From Curtobacterium herbarum (GTDB lineage: Bacteria; Actinomycetota; Actinomycetes; Actinomycetales; Microbacteriaceae), in NCBI RefSeq assembly GCF_016907335.1, contig NZ_JAFBBT010000001.1, positions 3,038,001 through 3,102,000 of the forward strand: 64,000 nucleotides of DNA, in the 5' to 3' direction. Of this stretch, positions 17,630 to 29,727 are shown piece by piece (position 1 is the first letter of the stretch; every line of letters begins with the position of its first letter). Below the pieces are notes generated by a model. It was not told where the DNA came from and did not search any database. It saw nothing but the letters and a program-made list of their open reading frames with translations. The position numbers were made by a program, and so were the translations under genes.

Positions 17630-18730
17630 CTAGAGCGACGGCGGGCAGCTCTCACGCAGGAGCACCTCGACCGGCAGCCGGACCGCACGCGGCGGCCCCT
17701 CCCGACGGTCCAGCCGGTCGACGATCGCCCGGACCGCCGCCCGCCCCAGGTCCCCCATCGGCTGGTGCACCGTGGTCAGACGCGGCACCGAGTAGCGCCC
17801 GGCGTCGATGCCGTCGAACCCGGTCACCACGACGTCGTCCGGCACCCGGAGCCCCCGAGCCAGGACCGCGTCGAGCACGCCGAGCGCCGACTGGTCGTTC
17901 GAGCAGACGATCGCCCGCGGCACCCGCTCGTCGAGCAGGGTGCGGGCGAGCTCGCGGGCCCGCACCCGGCCGAAGTCACCATGAACGGTGCGGACCGCCG
18001 CCGGCGCGAGCCCGTGGTCCTCGAGCGCCCGCTTGAACCCGGCGGTGCGCTCCTGGTCGTCCGGGGAGTCGACCGGCCCGGCGACGTAGGCGATCGACCG
18101 GATGCCGAGCCGACCGATGACGTGCGCGGCGAGGGTCCGCATGCCCGCGGCGTTGTCGACGCTGATCGAGTCGAAGCCGCGCGAGCGCCGGTCGTCGGCG
18201 AGCACCACCACCGGGATGCGGCGGGCGACGTGTTCGAGGAGCTCGTCCGGCACGGTCTGCGCCAGGACCGCCAGACCGTCGACCCGGCCGGCGACGTCGT
18301 TCACGATGACGTCCCGCGACGGACCACGGCCGGCCGCGACCATGAGCGCGAGGCCGCGCTGCCAGGCCTCGGTCTCGGCGCCGCGCAGGACCTCGTCGAA
18401 GTACAGGTTCGAGGACGTCGGCTGGGTCAGGTGTCGGCGGTCGTCGACGATGCGGACGCCACCGTCGGTGACGACGTCCGGCCGTTCGTCCGGCACGACG
18501 TCGAACCCCGGCAGCAGCAGACCCACCACGCCGGTCCGGCGGCCGGCCAGCGCCCGGGCGTTCCCCGAGGGGACGTAGCCGAGAGACCGGATCGCCGCCT
18601 GCACGCGGTCACGGGTGCCCTCGCGGACGGCGTCGGGTGTGCGGAGGACCCGCGAGACCGTCGCGATCGAGACCCCAGCGGCCGAGGCGACGTCGTAGAC
18701 CGTGGGAGGTGCGGTGCCCTGCGTGGTCAC
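17630..18730 (-). CDS. LacI-family transcriptional regulator
   Basis: A 366-residue repressor. The N-terminal helix-turn-helix is VYDVASAAGVSIATVSRVLR and the hinge is SGNARALAGRRTG; the rest is the periplasmic-binding-like sensor domain. GTG 18730 has GGGAGG 6 nt upstream. Its stop codon TAG is inside the target duplication of the IS481 element, so the protein is intact. It is upstream of, and in the same direction as, the glucoside operon with a LacI-type operator; before the IS arrived the two were only about 90 nt apart. It is the likely repressor, with a sugar as inducer. Confidence 0.9.
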   Translation of the reverse strand: MTTQGTAPPTVYDVASAAGVSIATVSRVLRTPDAVREGTRDRVQAAIRSLGYVPSGNARALAGRRTGVVGLLLPGFDVVPDERPDVVTDGGVRIVDDRRHLTQPTSSNLYFDEVLRGAETEAWQRGLALMVAAGRGPSRDVIVNDVAGRVDGLAVLAQTVPDELLEHVARRIPVVVLADDRRSRGFDSISVDNAAGMRTLAAHVIGRLGIRSIAYVAGPVDSPDDQERTAGFKRALEDHGLAPAAVRTVHGDFGRVRARELARTLLDERVPRAIVCSNDQSALGVLDAVLARGLRVPDDVVVTGFDGIDAGRYSVPRLTTVHQPMGDLGRAAVRAIVDRLDRREGPPRAVRLPVEVLLRESCPPSL

Positions 18731-18957
18731 GCCGTGCCTCCCGTCCCGGTCGGAGCCGCGGGCAGCCTGCCCGGCGACGCCGACCATCCTAGGCAGCCTC
18801 GGTTCTCCACAGGTCCACGGCGGGGTCTTGCGGACCGGCGCACGCAGGACGACACTGGCCCGACCAACCCGGCCTGGCCGCGCGATCGGGCCAGTCGGAT
18901 CAGCAGGGCACGCCCTCGCAGCAGGGGCAGCCCGACCAGCAGGGGAAGGACGATCAG

Positions 18958-19116
18958 ATGTCACAGTCGACTCCGTCCGGACGCAGGGACGCGTACCGGC
19001 TCTCCACCGATGAGGCCGAGGTGCGCGACGCGCTCCTGGACCACGACCACGACGGGCACCTGTCGTGGGTGACCGCCCAGCTCGACGGGACGGAGGAACG
19101 CCCCCTGGTCGAGTAG
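18958..19116 (+). CDS. Small acidic hypothetical protein
   Basis: ATG 18958 with GGGGAAGGA 7 nt upstream opens a 52-codon frame ending TAG at 19116. The protein is acidic and has a DHDHDGH stretch near residues 28-34. The same frame stays open upstream to 18793 and reads Gln-rich sequence with coding-like third positions, but contains no usual start codon. I do not recognise the family. It lies between the divergent LacI and convergent GntR genes. Confidence 0.45.
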   Translation: MSQSTPSGRRDAYRLSTDEAEVRDALLDHDHDGHLSWVTAQLDGTEERPLVE

Positions 19117-19137
19117 CGACCGCACGCCAGCCGGCGG

Positions 19138-19854
19138 TCAGGCGCCGGCGGCCAGCCGCTCCGGCGCCCCGACGATCGCCATGCCCGCGCCGCGGAGCCG
19201 ACGCCGCTCCTGGGCGATGAAGCTCAGCAGCCGGTCGTTCGTGCCCGCGACGTGGGCGGCGACCAGCTCCGCTGCGCGGTCCGCGTCGCCCTGCTGGACG
19301 GCGTCGAGGATGTCGCTGTGCTCCTGCCACGCGGCGTCGCGGGCCTCGGGTGTGCGGACCTCGATCCACCGGGTGCGCTCGAGCCGGGTCAGCGCGTCGG
19401 CCACGGCGTCGGTGACGAACCGGTTCCCGCCGAGGGCCGCCAGGTCCAGGTGGAACGTCGAGCCCATCGTGATGCCGGCCTGCTGGTCCGGGGTCGGCTG
19501 GAGGGCGTCGAGGTGCGCGCGGACCTCGGCGAGCGCGTCGGGCTGCGCGCGGGCGACGGCGAGGCGGGCGGCCGCGGGTTCGAGGACACCGCGGAGTTCG
19601 GCGAGCGAGGCGATCTCGTCGAGGTCGATCGGGGTGACCGTCCACGAGCGTCCCTCGTGCAGGATGAGTCCCTCGCGTTCGAGGCGCGACAGGGCGGCAC
19701 GGACGGGGGTGCGCGAGGCGTGGAAGCGCGCTTCGAGCCCGCGCTCCGAGATGCGTTCCCCGGGTGCGATGTCGAGCGTCAGGATCGCGGCACGGAGGTT
19801 GTCGTAGAGCTGGGCCGTCTGCGACACGGGTGTTGCGTCGGTCGGTTCGGTCAC
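19138..19854 (-). CDS. GntR-family regulator, FCD type
   Basis: A 238-residue regulator. The winged helix (about residues 8-75: LYDNLRAAILTLDIAPGERI, then ARFHASRTPVRAALSRLEREGL) precedes a helical FCD effector domain with conserved HLDL and HSDILDAV histidines that usually hold a metal. GTG 19854 is chosen because TACGCT (19868-19863) ends 8 nt upstream, fitting a leaderless message; ATG 19860 is the alternative. It is divergent from an MFS transporter gene and shares an operator-like inverted repeat with it, so it most likely controls that transporter in response to a small organic acid. Confidence 0.85.
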   Translation of the reverse strand: MTEPTDATPVSQTAQLYDNLRAAILTLDIAPGERISERGLEARFHASRTPVRAALSRLEREGLILHEGRSWTVTPIDLDEIASLAELRGVLEPAAARLAVARAQPDALAEVRAHLDALQPTPDQQAGITMGSTFHLDLAALGGNRFVTDAVADALTRLERTRWIEVRTPEARDAAWQEHSDILDAVQQGDADRAAELVAAHVAGTNDRLLSFIAQERRRLRGAGMAIVGAPERLAAGA

Positions 19855-19886
19855 GGGCATCCAGCGTAGTGCCGTCCGACGCATGT

Positions 19887-19909
19887 TGGTATACCGTTCC
19901 GGTACACCA
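19887..19909. promoter_or_regulatory. Inverted repeat, candidate GntR operator
   Basis: TGGTATACC and GGTACACCA are inverted repeats (one mismatch) separated by 5 nt. They lie in the gap between the divergent GntR and MFS genes. Each arm has the GT-N-AC core typical of FadR/FCD operators, and TATACC could also act as the MFS -10 box. Confidence 0.55.
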
Positions 19910-19931
19910 GCCGAGTCGAGACGGGGAGCGC

Positions 19932-21119
19932 ATGGTCCCGACACCCGTCCGCGCCTGGGTCGTGCTCGCGCTGGGCGTCCTGGCGCAGACCGCCGGCACG
20001 CTCGTCGTCACCGCACCGGCCCTGCTCATCCCGCACCTGCACGCGCAGGGCCTGTCCCTCGCGCAGGCCGGGCTGCTCGCGTCGGCCCCGACCGCGGGCA
20101 TGGTGCTGACGCTCATCGCGTGGGGCGCGGTGACCGACCGGATCGGTGAGCGGGTCGTGATCGCCGGCGGCCTGGCGCTCACCACCCTCGCGGTCGCCGG
20201 GGCCTGGTTGGCCGGTGACGACACGCTGCTGCTCGGGGTCGCGTTCCTGGCGGCGGGCATGACGAGCGCCTCGACGAACGCGGCGAGCGGCCGGGTGGTC
20301 GTCGGCTGGTTCCCGAAGGAGCGGCGCGGCCTGGCGATGGGGATCCGGCAGATGTCGCAGCCGCTCGGGGTGACCCTGGCGGCGGTGACGGTACCGCAGC
20401 TCGCCGAGGCATCGGGCATCCGCAGCGCACTGGTCCTGCCGGTGCTGCTGTGCGCGGTGCTCGCGGTCCTCTGCGCGGCCGGGATCGCGGACCCGCCACG
20501 TCCACCACGGAAGCCCGCCGGCGCCCCGCACCCCGTCGGCACCGGGGCGAACCCCTACCGCGCCACCGGCTTCCTCTGGCGGATCCACGCGGTCTCGATC
20601 CTGCTCGTGGTGCCGCAGTTCACGCTCTCCACCTACGGGCTGGTGTGGCTCGTCACCCTCGGCTGGTCGACGTCCGCCGCCGGGCTGCTGGTCGGGGCCG
20701 CCCAGTTCGTCGGCGCGATCGGCCGGATCCTGGTCGGTTCGTGGAGCGACCACGTCGGCTCCCGGGTCGGGCCGCTGCGGGTCGTCGCCGTGTCGGCCGC
20801 CGCGGTCATGGCGGTGCTGGCCCTGGTCGACGTCGCGCACCTGCCGGCGGCCGCGGTCGTGCTCGTCGTGGCGACGAGCGTCACGGTCGCGGACAACGGC
20901 CTGGCGTACACCTCGGTCGCCGAGGCTGCCGGACCCTCGTGGGCCGGGCGCGCCCTGGGTGCGCAGAACACCGGGCAGTTCATCGCGGCGAGCGCCGTCG
21001 GTCCGGGGATCGGCGCCCTGGTCGGGCTGGTCGGGTTCGCGGGGTCGTTCCTGCTCGTCGCCGTCCTGCCGGTGCTGGCGCTGCCGCTCGTGCCGCGGGC
21101 GGACCGCTCGCAGGACTGA
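19932..21119 (+). CDS. MFS transporter
   Basis: A 395-residue transporter with twelve predicted helices in two halves joined by a Pro-rich loop (PPRPPRKPAGAP, about 184-195). The loop 2-3 motif is AVTDRIGERVV (normally GxxxDRxGRR). GGGGAG precedes ATG 19932. The profile resembles NNP/organic-acid type MFS members (NAASGRVVVGWFPKERRGLAMG). The divergent GntR regulator probably controls it. Substrate unknown; direction likely uptake. Confidence 0.82.
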   Translation: MVPTPVRAWVVLALGVLAQTAGTLVVTAPALLIPHLHAQGLSLAQAGLLASAPTAGMVLTLIAWGAVTDRIGERVVIAGGLALTTLAVAGAWLAGDDTLLLGVAFLAAGMTSASTNAASGRVVVGWFPKERRGLAMGIRQMSQPLGVTLAAVTVPQLAEASGIRSALVLPVLLCAVLAVLCAAGIADPPRPPRKPAGAPHPVGTGANPYRATGFLWRIHAVSILLVVPQFTLSTYGLVWLVTLGWSTSAAGLLVGAAQFVGAIGRILVGSWSDHVGSRVGPLRVVAVSAAAVMAVLALVDVAHLPAAAVVLVVATSVTVADNGLAYTSVAEAAGPSWAGRALGAQNTGQFIAASAVGPGIGALVGLVGFAGSFLLVAVLPVLALPLVPRADRSQD

Positions 21120-21140
21120 GTCGCCCACGCACCCCGCTGA

Positions 21141-21184
21141 CGGACGGGAGGCGCGTGGCGGCGCCGCCACGCGCCTCCCGTCCG
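21141..21184. terminator. 44-bp perfect palindrome (member of dispersed GGACGGGAGGC repeat family)
   Basis: Each 22-nt arm starts CGGACGGGAGGCGCGTGGCG; the two arms are exact inverse complements. It lies just after the MFS gene. Relatives of the same core occur after corA (45485-45528) and at 51711-51750. It lacks a T-run but would form a very stable hairpin. Confidence 0.75.
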
Positions 21185-21277
21185 GTCACGAATCCGGCAC
21201 GAATCCCCACCGCCGCTCGGTTCTGTGGTTGGGTGTCGTGCAACCCCGATCCGACGACGAACCGGAGGTGCACGGCA

Positions 21278-22636
21278 ATGACGCCATCACCAACACCCCT
21301 GTCCAGACGGTCCCTGCTGGGATTCGGCATCGGCACGGCGGCAGCAGGTCTGCTCGCCGGGTGCGCGGTGCCGGGCTCGACCAACGTGAACCGAGCGGCG
21401 CTCGTTCCGGCCGCCGCACGCGGGGAGACGGTCCAGATCACCTACTGGGGCTGGCTCAAGGACCTGCAGAAGGTGTGCGACGTGTGGAACGCATCGCACC
21501 CGCACATCCAGGTCACCGCGAACTGGATCCCCGGCGGCATCGCCGGCGGGTACCAGAAGATGTACTCCGCGCTCGCAGCCGGCGGCGGGCCGGACATCGG
21601 GCAGGTCGAGCTCCGGCAGATCCCCGAGTTCATGCTCGCGAACGGCCTGGTCGACCTGGCCCGCTACGGCGCGAAGGAGCACGAGGCGAAGTACGACGAG
21701 GCAGCCTGGGCCCAGGTCGAGTTCGTCGACGGCGTCTACGGCATCCCCCAGGACACCGGCCCGATGGGCTTCTACTACCAGACCGCGATCCTCGAGCAGG
21801 CCGGCGGCGAACCCCCGACCACGTGGGACGAGTGGAAGGTGCTCGCCGACAAGGTCCGGAAGACCGGCAAGCGGAACTTCCTCGAGGTGTTCCCGGTCGC
21901 CGACGCCTCCCCCTTCGCCGCGTACGCCCAGCAGGCCGGCGCCCGCTGGTTCAAGGTCGACGGTGACGAGTGGGTCGTCGACCTGACCGACGACGCCACG
22001 ATGCGGGTCGCCGACTTCTTCGACGGCTGCATCGACGACGGCCTGGTCGACACGAGCGCCAGCGCCTACACGCCCGGGTGGTACGCGGCTTGCGCCGACG
22101 GGCGGATCGCCGCGGTGACGAGCGCCAGCTGGGGTGATGCGCTGATCGAGTCGATCCAGGGCAGCAAGGGCAAGTGGAAGGTCGCGCCGATGCAGAAGTG
22201 GGACGCGTCCGGCTTCGGCTCCAGTGCGATCGGCGGGTCCAGCGCCGCGGTCCTGGCAAACGCGAAGCACCCCGCGGAAGCGCTCGAGTTCATCACCTGG
22301 ATGACCACCTCGAAGGAAGGTGTGGACGCGATGATCAAGTACTGCGGCATCGGCTGGTCCCCCGCGAAGGACTACATCGGCGCCCAGCGCGAGCAGCCGT
22401 CGGAGTGGTTCTCCGGCCAGAACTACAACGAAGAGGTCTTCGCCCCCGCCGCGAAGGAGCAGAACATCGACTGGTCGTGGTCGCCGGTGACGCAGTCGGC
22501 CTTCACGTCGCTGCAGGACCAGTTCCGCCGCAAGATCACCGGCAAGCTGAAGCTCTCGGACGCCGTCGAGCTCGCCCAGGCCGAGATCGTGCAGTCCTTC
22601 AAGGAAAAGGGCCTCAGCGTCAGGACAGCACGATGA
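21278..22636 (+). CDS. Sugar-binding lipoprotein of a carbohydrate ABC importer
   Basis: A 452-residue family-1 extracellular binding protein. The N-terminus has twin arginines (SRRSLLGFG) and a lipobox (GLLAGCA, Cys about 28), so it may be exported by Tat and lipid-anchored. ITYWGWLKDLQKV is the typical first strand. CGGAGG lies 9 nt before ATG 21278. The next gene overlaps by ATGA. With two permeases and a beta-galactosidase in the same operon, a beta-galactoside ligand is likely. No ATPase is encoded; such importers commonly share an MsiK-type ATPase encoded elsewhere. Confidence 0.9.
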   Translation: MTPSPTPLSRRSLLGFGIGTAAAGLLAGCAVPGSTNVNRAALVPAAARGETVQITYWGWLKDLQKVCDVWNASHPHIQVTANWIPGGIAGGYQKMYSALAAGGGPDIGQVELRQIPEFMLANGLVDLARYGAKEHEAKYDEAAWAQVEFVDGVYGIPQDTGPMGFYYQTAILEQAGGEPPTTWDEWKVLADKVRKTGKRNFLEVFPVADASPFAAYAQQAGARWFKVDGDEWVVDLTDDATMRVADFFDGCIDDGLVDTSASAYTPGWYAACADGRIAAVTSASWGDALIESIQGSKGKWKVAPMQKWDASGFGSSAIGGSSAAVLANAKHPAEALEFITWMTTSKEGVDAMIKYCGIGWSPAKDYIGAQREQPSEWFSGQNYNEEVFAPAAKEQNIDWSWSPVTQSAFTSLQDQFRRKITGKLKLSDAVELAQAEIVQSFKEKGLSVRTAR

Positions 22637-23711
22637 CCACGCAGCAGACACCCCCCGCCTTCCGCACGAGCACGAAGGCCACCCGCGCGCAGAAGCGTGC
22701 CCCGTGGATGCTGCTCGCACCGTTCCTGGCGCTCTTCGTCCTGACGTTCATCATCCCGATCATCAGCGCCCTGTTCCAGAGCTTCACCACCGTCGACCGG
22801 AAGGGCCTGTTCGGCGAGGACGGCGTCACCGGTCGGTTCGCCGGCTTCGACAACTACGTCACGGCACTGAACGACAACGGCTTCGTCGCCTCGATCGGTC
22901 GGATGCTGCTGTTCGGCATCGTCCAGGTGCCGGTGATGATCATCGCGTGCACGATCCTGGCGCTGCTGCTCGAGTCGGCGAGCGCCCGCTGGCCGGGCTT
23001 CTTCCGGGCGATCTACTTCATGCCGTACGGCGTCCCCGGCGTCATCGCGACGATCCTCTGGTCGTTCCTGTACGTGCCCGGGCTGTCGCCGATCGTGTCG
23101 CTGCTGCAGTCGATGGGGCTGCAGCCGGACTTCCTCGGCGCGAACAGCGTGCTGTGGTCGATCGCGAACATCGTCACGTGGACCTACACCGGCTACAACA
23201 TGCTCATCATCGTGGCGCAGCTGAAGTCGATCCCCGGCGAGGTCTACGAGGCCGCCAAGATGGACGGCGCCGGCCCGTTCCAGGTCGCGTGGCGCATCCA
23301 GATCCCGCTCATCGCGCCGGCCCTGGTGCTGACGACGGTGTTCTCGATCATCGGCACGCTGCAGCTCTTCGCCGAGCCGCAGATCCTGTCGACGGTCGCC
23401 CCCGCCATCGACACCGAGTACACGCCGAACTACGCCGCCTACACGAACGCGTTCGCCTTCAACGAGTACGGGGTCGCGAGCGCGCAGGCCGTGATCATCG
23501 CCTTGGCCGCGTTCATCCTGTCCTTCACCTTCCTGGCGCTGACGAACCGTCCGCCCAAGAGCGAGCGCGACCAGCGCAAGCGCGCCCGCAAGGGCGGTCT
23601 AGAGGCCCGGCGCGCGCTCCAGACGCGCGCTGCGGCGGGCAGCACGGTCACCACACGAGCCGACCGCAGCCTCCCGGCCGGTCGCGTCGCGACGACGGAA
23701 GGGACCGACCG

Positions 23712-23715
<4 letters not shown>
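22633..23715 (+). CDS. Carbohydrate ABC permease (MalF type)
   Basis: A 360-residue permease with six helices. The coupling loop is EVYEAAKMDGAGPFQVAWRI (about residues 205-224). The C-terminal tail of about 60 residues is basic and low complexity. ATG 22633 overlaps the binding-protein stop, and its own stop overlaps the next ATG. Confidence 0.92.
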
Positions 23716-27760
<4,045 letters not shown>

Positions 27761-27774
27761 CGGGGGCGGGTGGC

Positions 27775-27869
27775 GGCTGGCGCCGCCGCCTGGCGCCAGC
27801 CGGCGGCGCACAACAGAAACCCGTCCGAACCAGGGGATCCCCTGGTTCGGACGGGTTTCCGTTGTGCGC
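27775..27869. terminator. Two consecutive strong palindromes between convergent genes
   Basis: First hairpin: GGCTGGCGCC (27775-27784) with GGCGCCAGCC (27792-27801). Second: a 64-bp near-perfect palindrome at 27806-27869, whose 44-bp core (27816-27859, centre GGGGATCCCC) is exact, extended by GCGCACAAC/GTTGTGCGC beyond one mismatch. Likely bidirectional termination for lacZ and the DUF3151 gene. Confidence 0.75.
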
Positions 27870-27876
27870 ATCCGAA

Positions 27877-27926
27877 GCGCGCCGCGCGCGGCGGCGCGGC
27901 GCGGGGGCGCGGCGCGCGCCCGCGCG
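27877..27926. other. 50-nt tract containing only G and C
   Basis: No A or T occurs between 27877 and 27926, which ends at the stop codon of the DUF3151 gene. It is mostly alternating GC and CG steps. Confidence 0.9.
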
Positions 27927-28349
27927 TCAGCCGCGCGCGATCGCCTCGGCGGCGGCGGGGTCCGCGCCGTCGAGGAACTGCGTCAGCCGCTCGGCCTCGC
28001 CCGGCTCCTCGATCGCCTCGGCCGCGCGACGCAGGGCGAACAGGGAGCGGAGCACGCCGCGGTTCGGCTCGTGCGACCACGGCACCGGCCCGACACCGCG
28101 CCACCCGGCCTTCCGCAGGGCGTCGAGGCCGCGGTGGTACCCGACCCGGGCGTACGCGTAGGACTCGACGGTCGCACCGCGCCCCCAGGCCTCGTCGGCG
28201 AGCAGCGCCCACGCCAGGCTCGACGCCGGGTACGACACCACCACGGAGGCGATGGGAGCGTCCGCCGCGAGGGCCGCGTCCACCTCGGGCTCGGCGGCCA
28301 GCAGCGTCTCGGGGTTGGTCGAGGGGTTCGGGAGCAGGTTGTCCGGCAT
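27927..28349 (-). CDS. DUF3151 family protein
   Basis: A 140-residue actinobacterial protein recognised by its core: VESYAYARVGYHRGLDALRK and GWRGVGPVPWSHEPNRGVLR (about residues 60-100). Helical, cytoplasmic, function not known. ATG 28349 is preceded by a GGCGGG; an upstream in-frame ATG at 28373 lacks a site. It is usually a single conserved gene in Actinobacteria. Confidence 0.85.
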   Translation of the reverse strand: MPDNLLPNPSTNPETLLAAEPEVDAALAADAPIASVVVSYPASSLAWALLADEAWGRGATVESYAYARVGYHRGLDALRKAGWRGVGPVPWSHEPNRGVLRSLFALRRAAEAIEEPGEAERLTQFLDGADPAAAEAIARG

Positions 28350-28376
28350 GCCCGCCACGCTACTTGAGCACACTGC

Positions 28377-28709
28377 TCACTTCAGCGGGTCGTGTCCCCA
28401 GTTCATCAGCGAGTACCGCCACCGGGTGTCCTCGACGTCGCCGGATGGCCGCTGCTCGATGTGCCGCGCCACGTACCCGACGACCTTCCGCATGTGTGCG
28501 TGGTCGTCGTCGGTGTAGTCGCCCTGCTTCTTCCGGAGGATCCGCACGATGTGCCGGCCGGACTCGTGCCCGGTCGACTCGGAGGCGCCGGACGACTTCT
28601 GGCCGACCTCCTTCGACTCGTCGGAGTCCAACCAGTCCTCCAGCTGCGAGGCGGTCATGTTCACCGCGTCGGCGAAGTCGTCCCGGGTCTGCTTCTCGTC
28701 GTCAGCCAT
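28377..28709 (-). CDS. DUF3140 family protein
   Basis: A 110-residue protein with the family blocks AVNMTASQLEDWLDSDESKEVG and GHESGRHIVRIL (each seen in one piece) and a very conserved end, RWRYSLMNWGHDPLK. Charged, helical and cytoplasmic; function unknown. ATG 28709 matches family starts; ATG 28718 is possible. A 46-bp palindrome-containing repeat, also found before gmd, ends 11 nt upstream of this start. Confidence 0.82.
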   Translation of the reverse strand: MADDEKQTRDDFADAVNMTASQLEDWLDSDESKEVGQKSSGASESTGHESGRHIVRILRKKQGDYTDDDHAHMRKVVGYVARHIEQRPSGDVEDTRWRYSLMNWGHDPLK

Positions 28710-28719
28710 GTCCGACATC

Positions 28720-28765
28720 TTGCGCGGCACGACTGCGCGGTCGTCCGGTGAGGCGTACCCCGTCG
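28720..28765 (-). repeat. 46-bp element, copy 1 (upstream of the DUF3140 gene)
   Basis: It matches 30764-30809 with two mismatches in 46. It contains ACGACTGCGCGGTCGT, an imperfect form of the palindrome in copy 2. On the minus strand it sits directly before the DUF3140 gene. Confidence 0.85.
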
Positions 28766-28773
28766 GCAGCTCG

Positions 28774-29727
28774 TCAGTCGAGGGCACGCTGGTCGTGGCG
28801 CACCATGGCGACCACCATCTGCTCGAAGCTCACCGTGGGGTCCCAGTGCAGGACCCGGCGGATCTTGCCCGGATCGCCGACCATCCGGTGGGTCTCGTTC
28901 GGACGGTGGAACGCGGCGTCGGACCGGACGTACCGCTGCCAGTCGTGGATCCCCACGGCGGCGAAGGCGACCTCGACGAACTCTCGGATGCTGTGGGTCT
29001 CCCCCGTCGCGATGACGTAGTCGTCACCCTCGTCGGCCTGGAGGATCAGCGCGAGCGCCGCGGCGTAGTCCCGGGCCCACCCCCAGTCCCGCTGGACGTC
29101 GAGGTCTCCGAGCACGAGTTCGTCCTGCACCCCGGCCGCGATCCTCGCTGCCGCCCGGGTGATCTTCCGACTGACGAAGTGCTCGGGCCGCCGCTCGGAC
29201 TCGTGGTTGTAGAGGATCGCGTTCGAAGCGTGCATGCCGGTCAGTCGGTACGCCTGGGTGAGCAGGTGCGCACTCGCCTTCGCGACGCCGTAGGGGTTCA
29301 CCGGCGCGATGGGTGACCGCTCGGTCTGCGGCGTGTCGGCGGAGCGGCCGAAGACCTCGGCGGACGATGCCTGGACGAAGCGGACCGCGGGGTCCGCCCG
29401 ACGGAGTTCCTGCACGACGTCGAGGAGGTTCGCGACCGCCGCGCTGTTGACCTGGTGTGTGAGGACCGGTTCCTGCCACGACCGTGCGACCGAACTCAGT
29501 GCCGCGAGGTTGACCACGGCGTCCGGCTGGACCTGGTGGAGAACCGTGGCGACGTCGTCGTGACACCGCAGGTCGATGCGGTGGACCGCGACACCGGCGG
29601 GAGCGGCCCCGGAACCCGCGGGCTGGATGCCGTGCACCCGCCATCCGGTGGCCTGGAGGACCTCGGCCAGGAAGCTGCCGGTCTGCCCGGCGACCCCGGT
29701 GACCAGTGCCGTGCGTGCCGCGGTCAT
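28774..29727 (-). CDS. NAD-dependent epimerase/dehydratase, GDP-mannose dehydratase-like
   Basis: A 317-residue extended SDR. Rossmann motif TGVAGQTGSFLAE (about 9-21); catalytic QASSAEVFG and NPYGVAKASAH give Ser/Thr, Tyr and Lys. NHESERRPEHFVSRKI matches the GMD-type substrate block. It overlaps the authentic-looking gmd by ATGA. As the second gene of such a pair it may be the 4-keto reductase (RMD type, making GDP-rhamnose) rather than a second dehydratase; sequence alone does not settle this. Product probably feeds surface polysaccharide. Confidence 0.8.
   Translation of the reverse strand: MTAARTALVTGVAGQTGSFLAEVLQATGWRVHGIQPAGSGAAPAGVAVHRIDLRCHDDVATVLHQVQPDAVVNLAALSSVARSWQEPVLTHQVNSAAVANLLDVVQELRRADPAVRFVQASSAEVFGRSADTPQTERSPIAPVNPYGVAKASAHLLTQAYRLTGMHASNAILYNHESERRPEHFVSRKITRAAARIAAGVQDELVLGDLDVQRDWGWARDYAAALALILQADEGDDYVIATGETHSIREFVEVAFAAVGIHDWQRYVRSDAAFHRPNETHRMVGDPGKIRRVLHWDPTVSFEQMVVAMVRHDQRALD

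Noticed and set aside
18731..20542. Long N-terminal extension of the LacI regulator frame (970 codons in all)
   Set aside because: The extension is Arg/Pro/Ala-rich, antisense to the small gene and MFS gene, and the regulator has its own start with a good ribosome-binding site at 18730.
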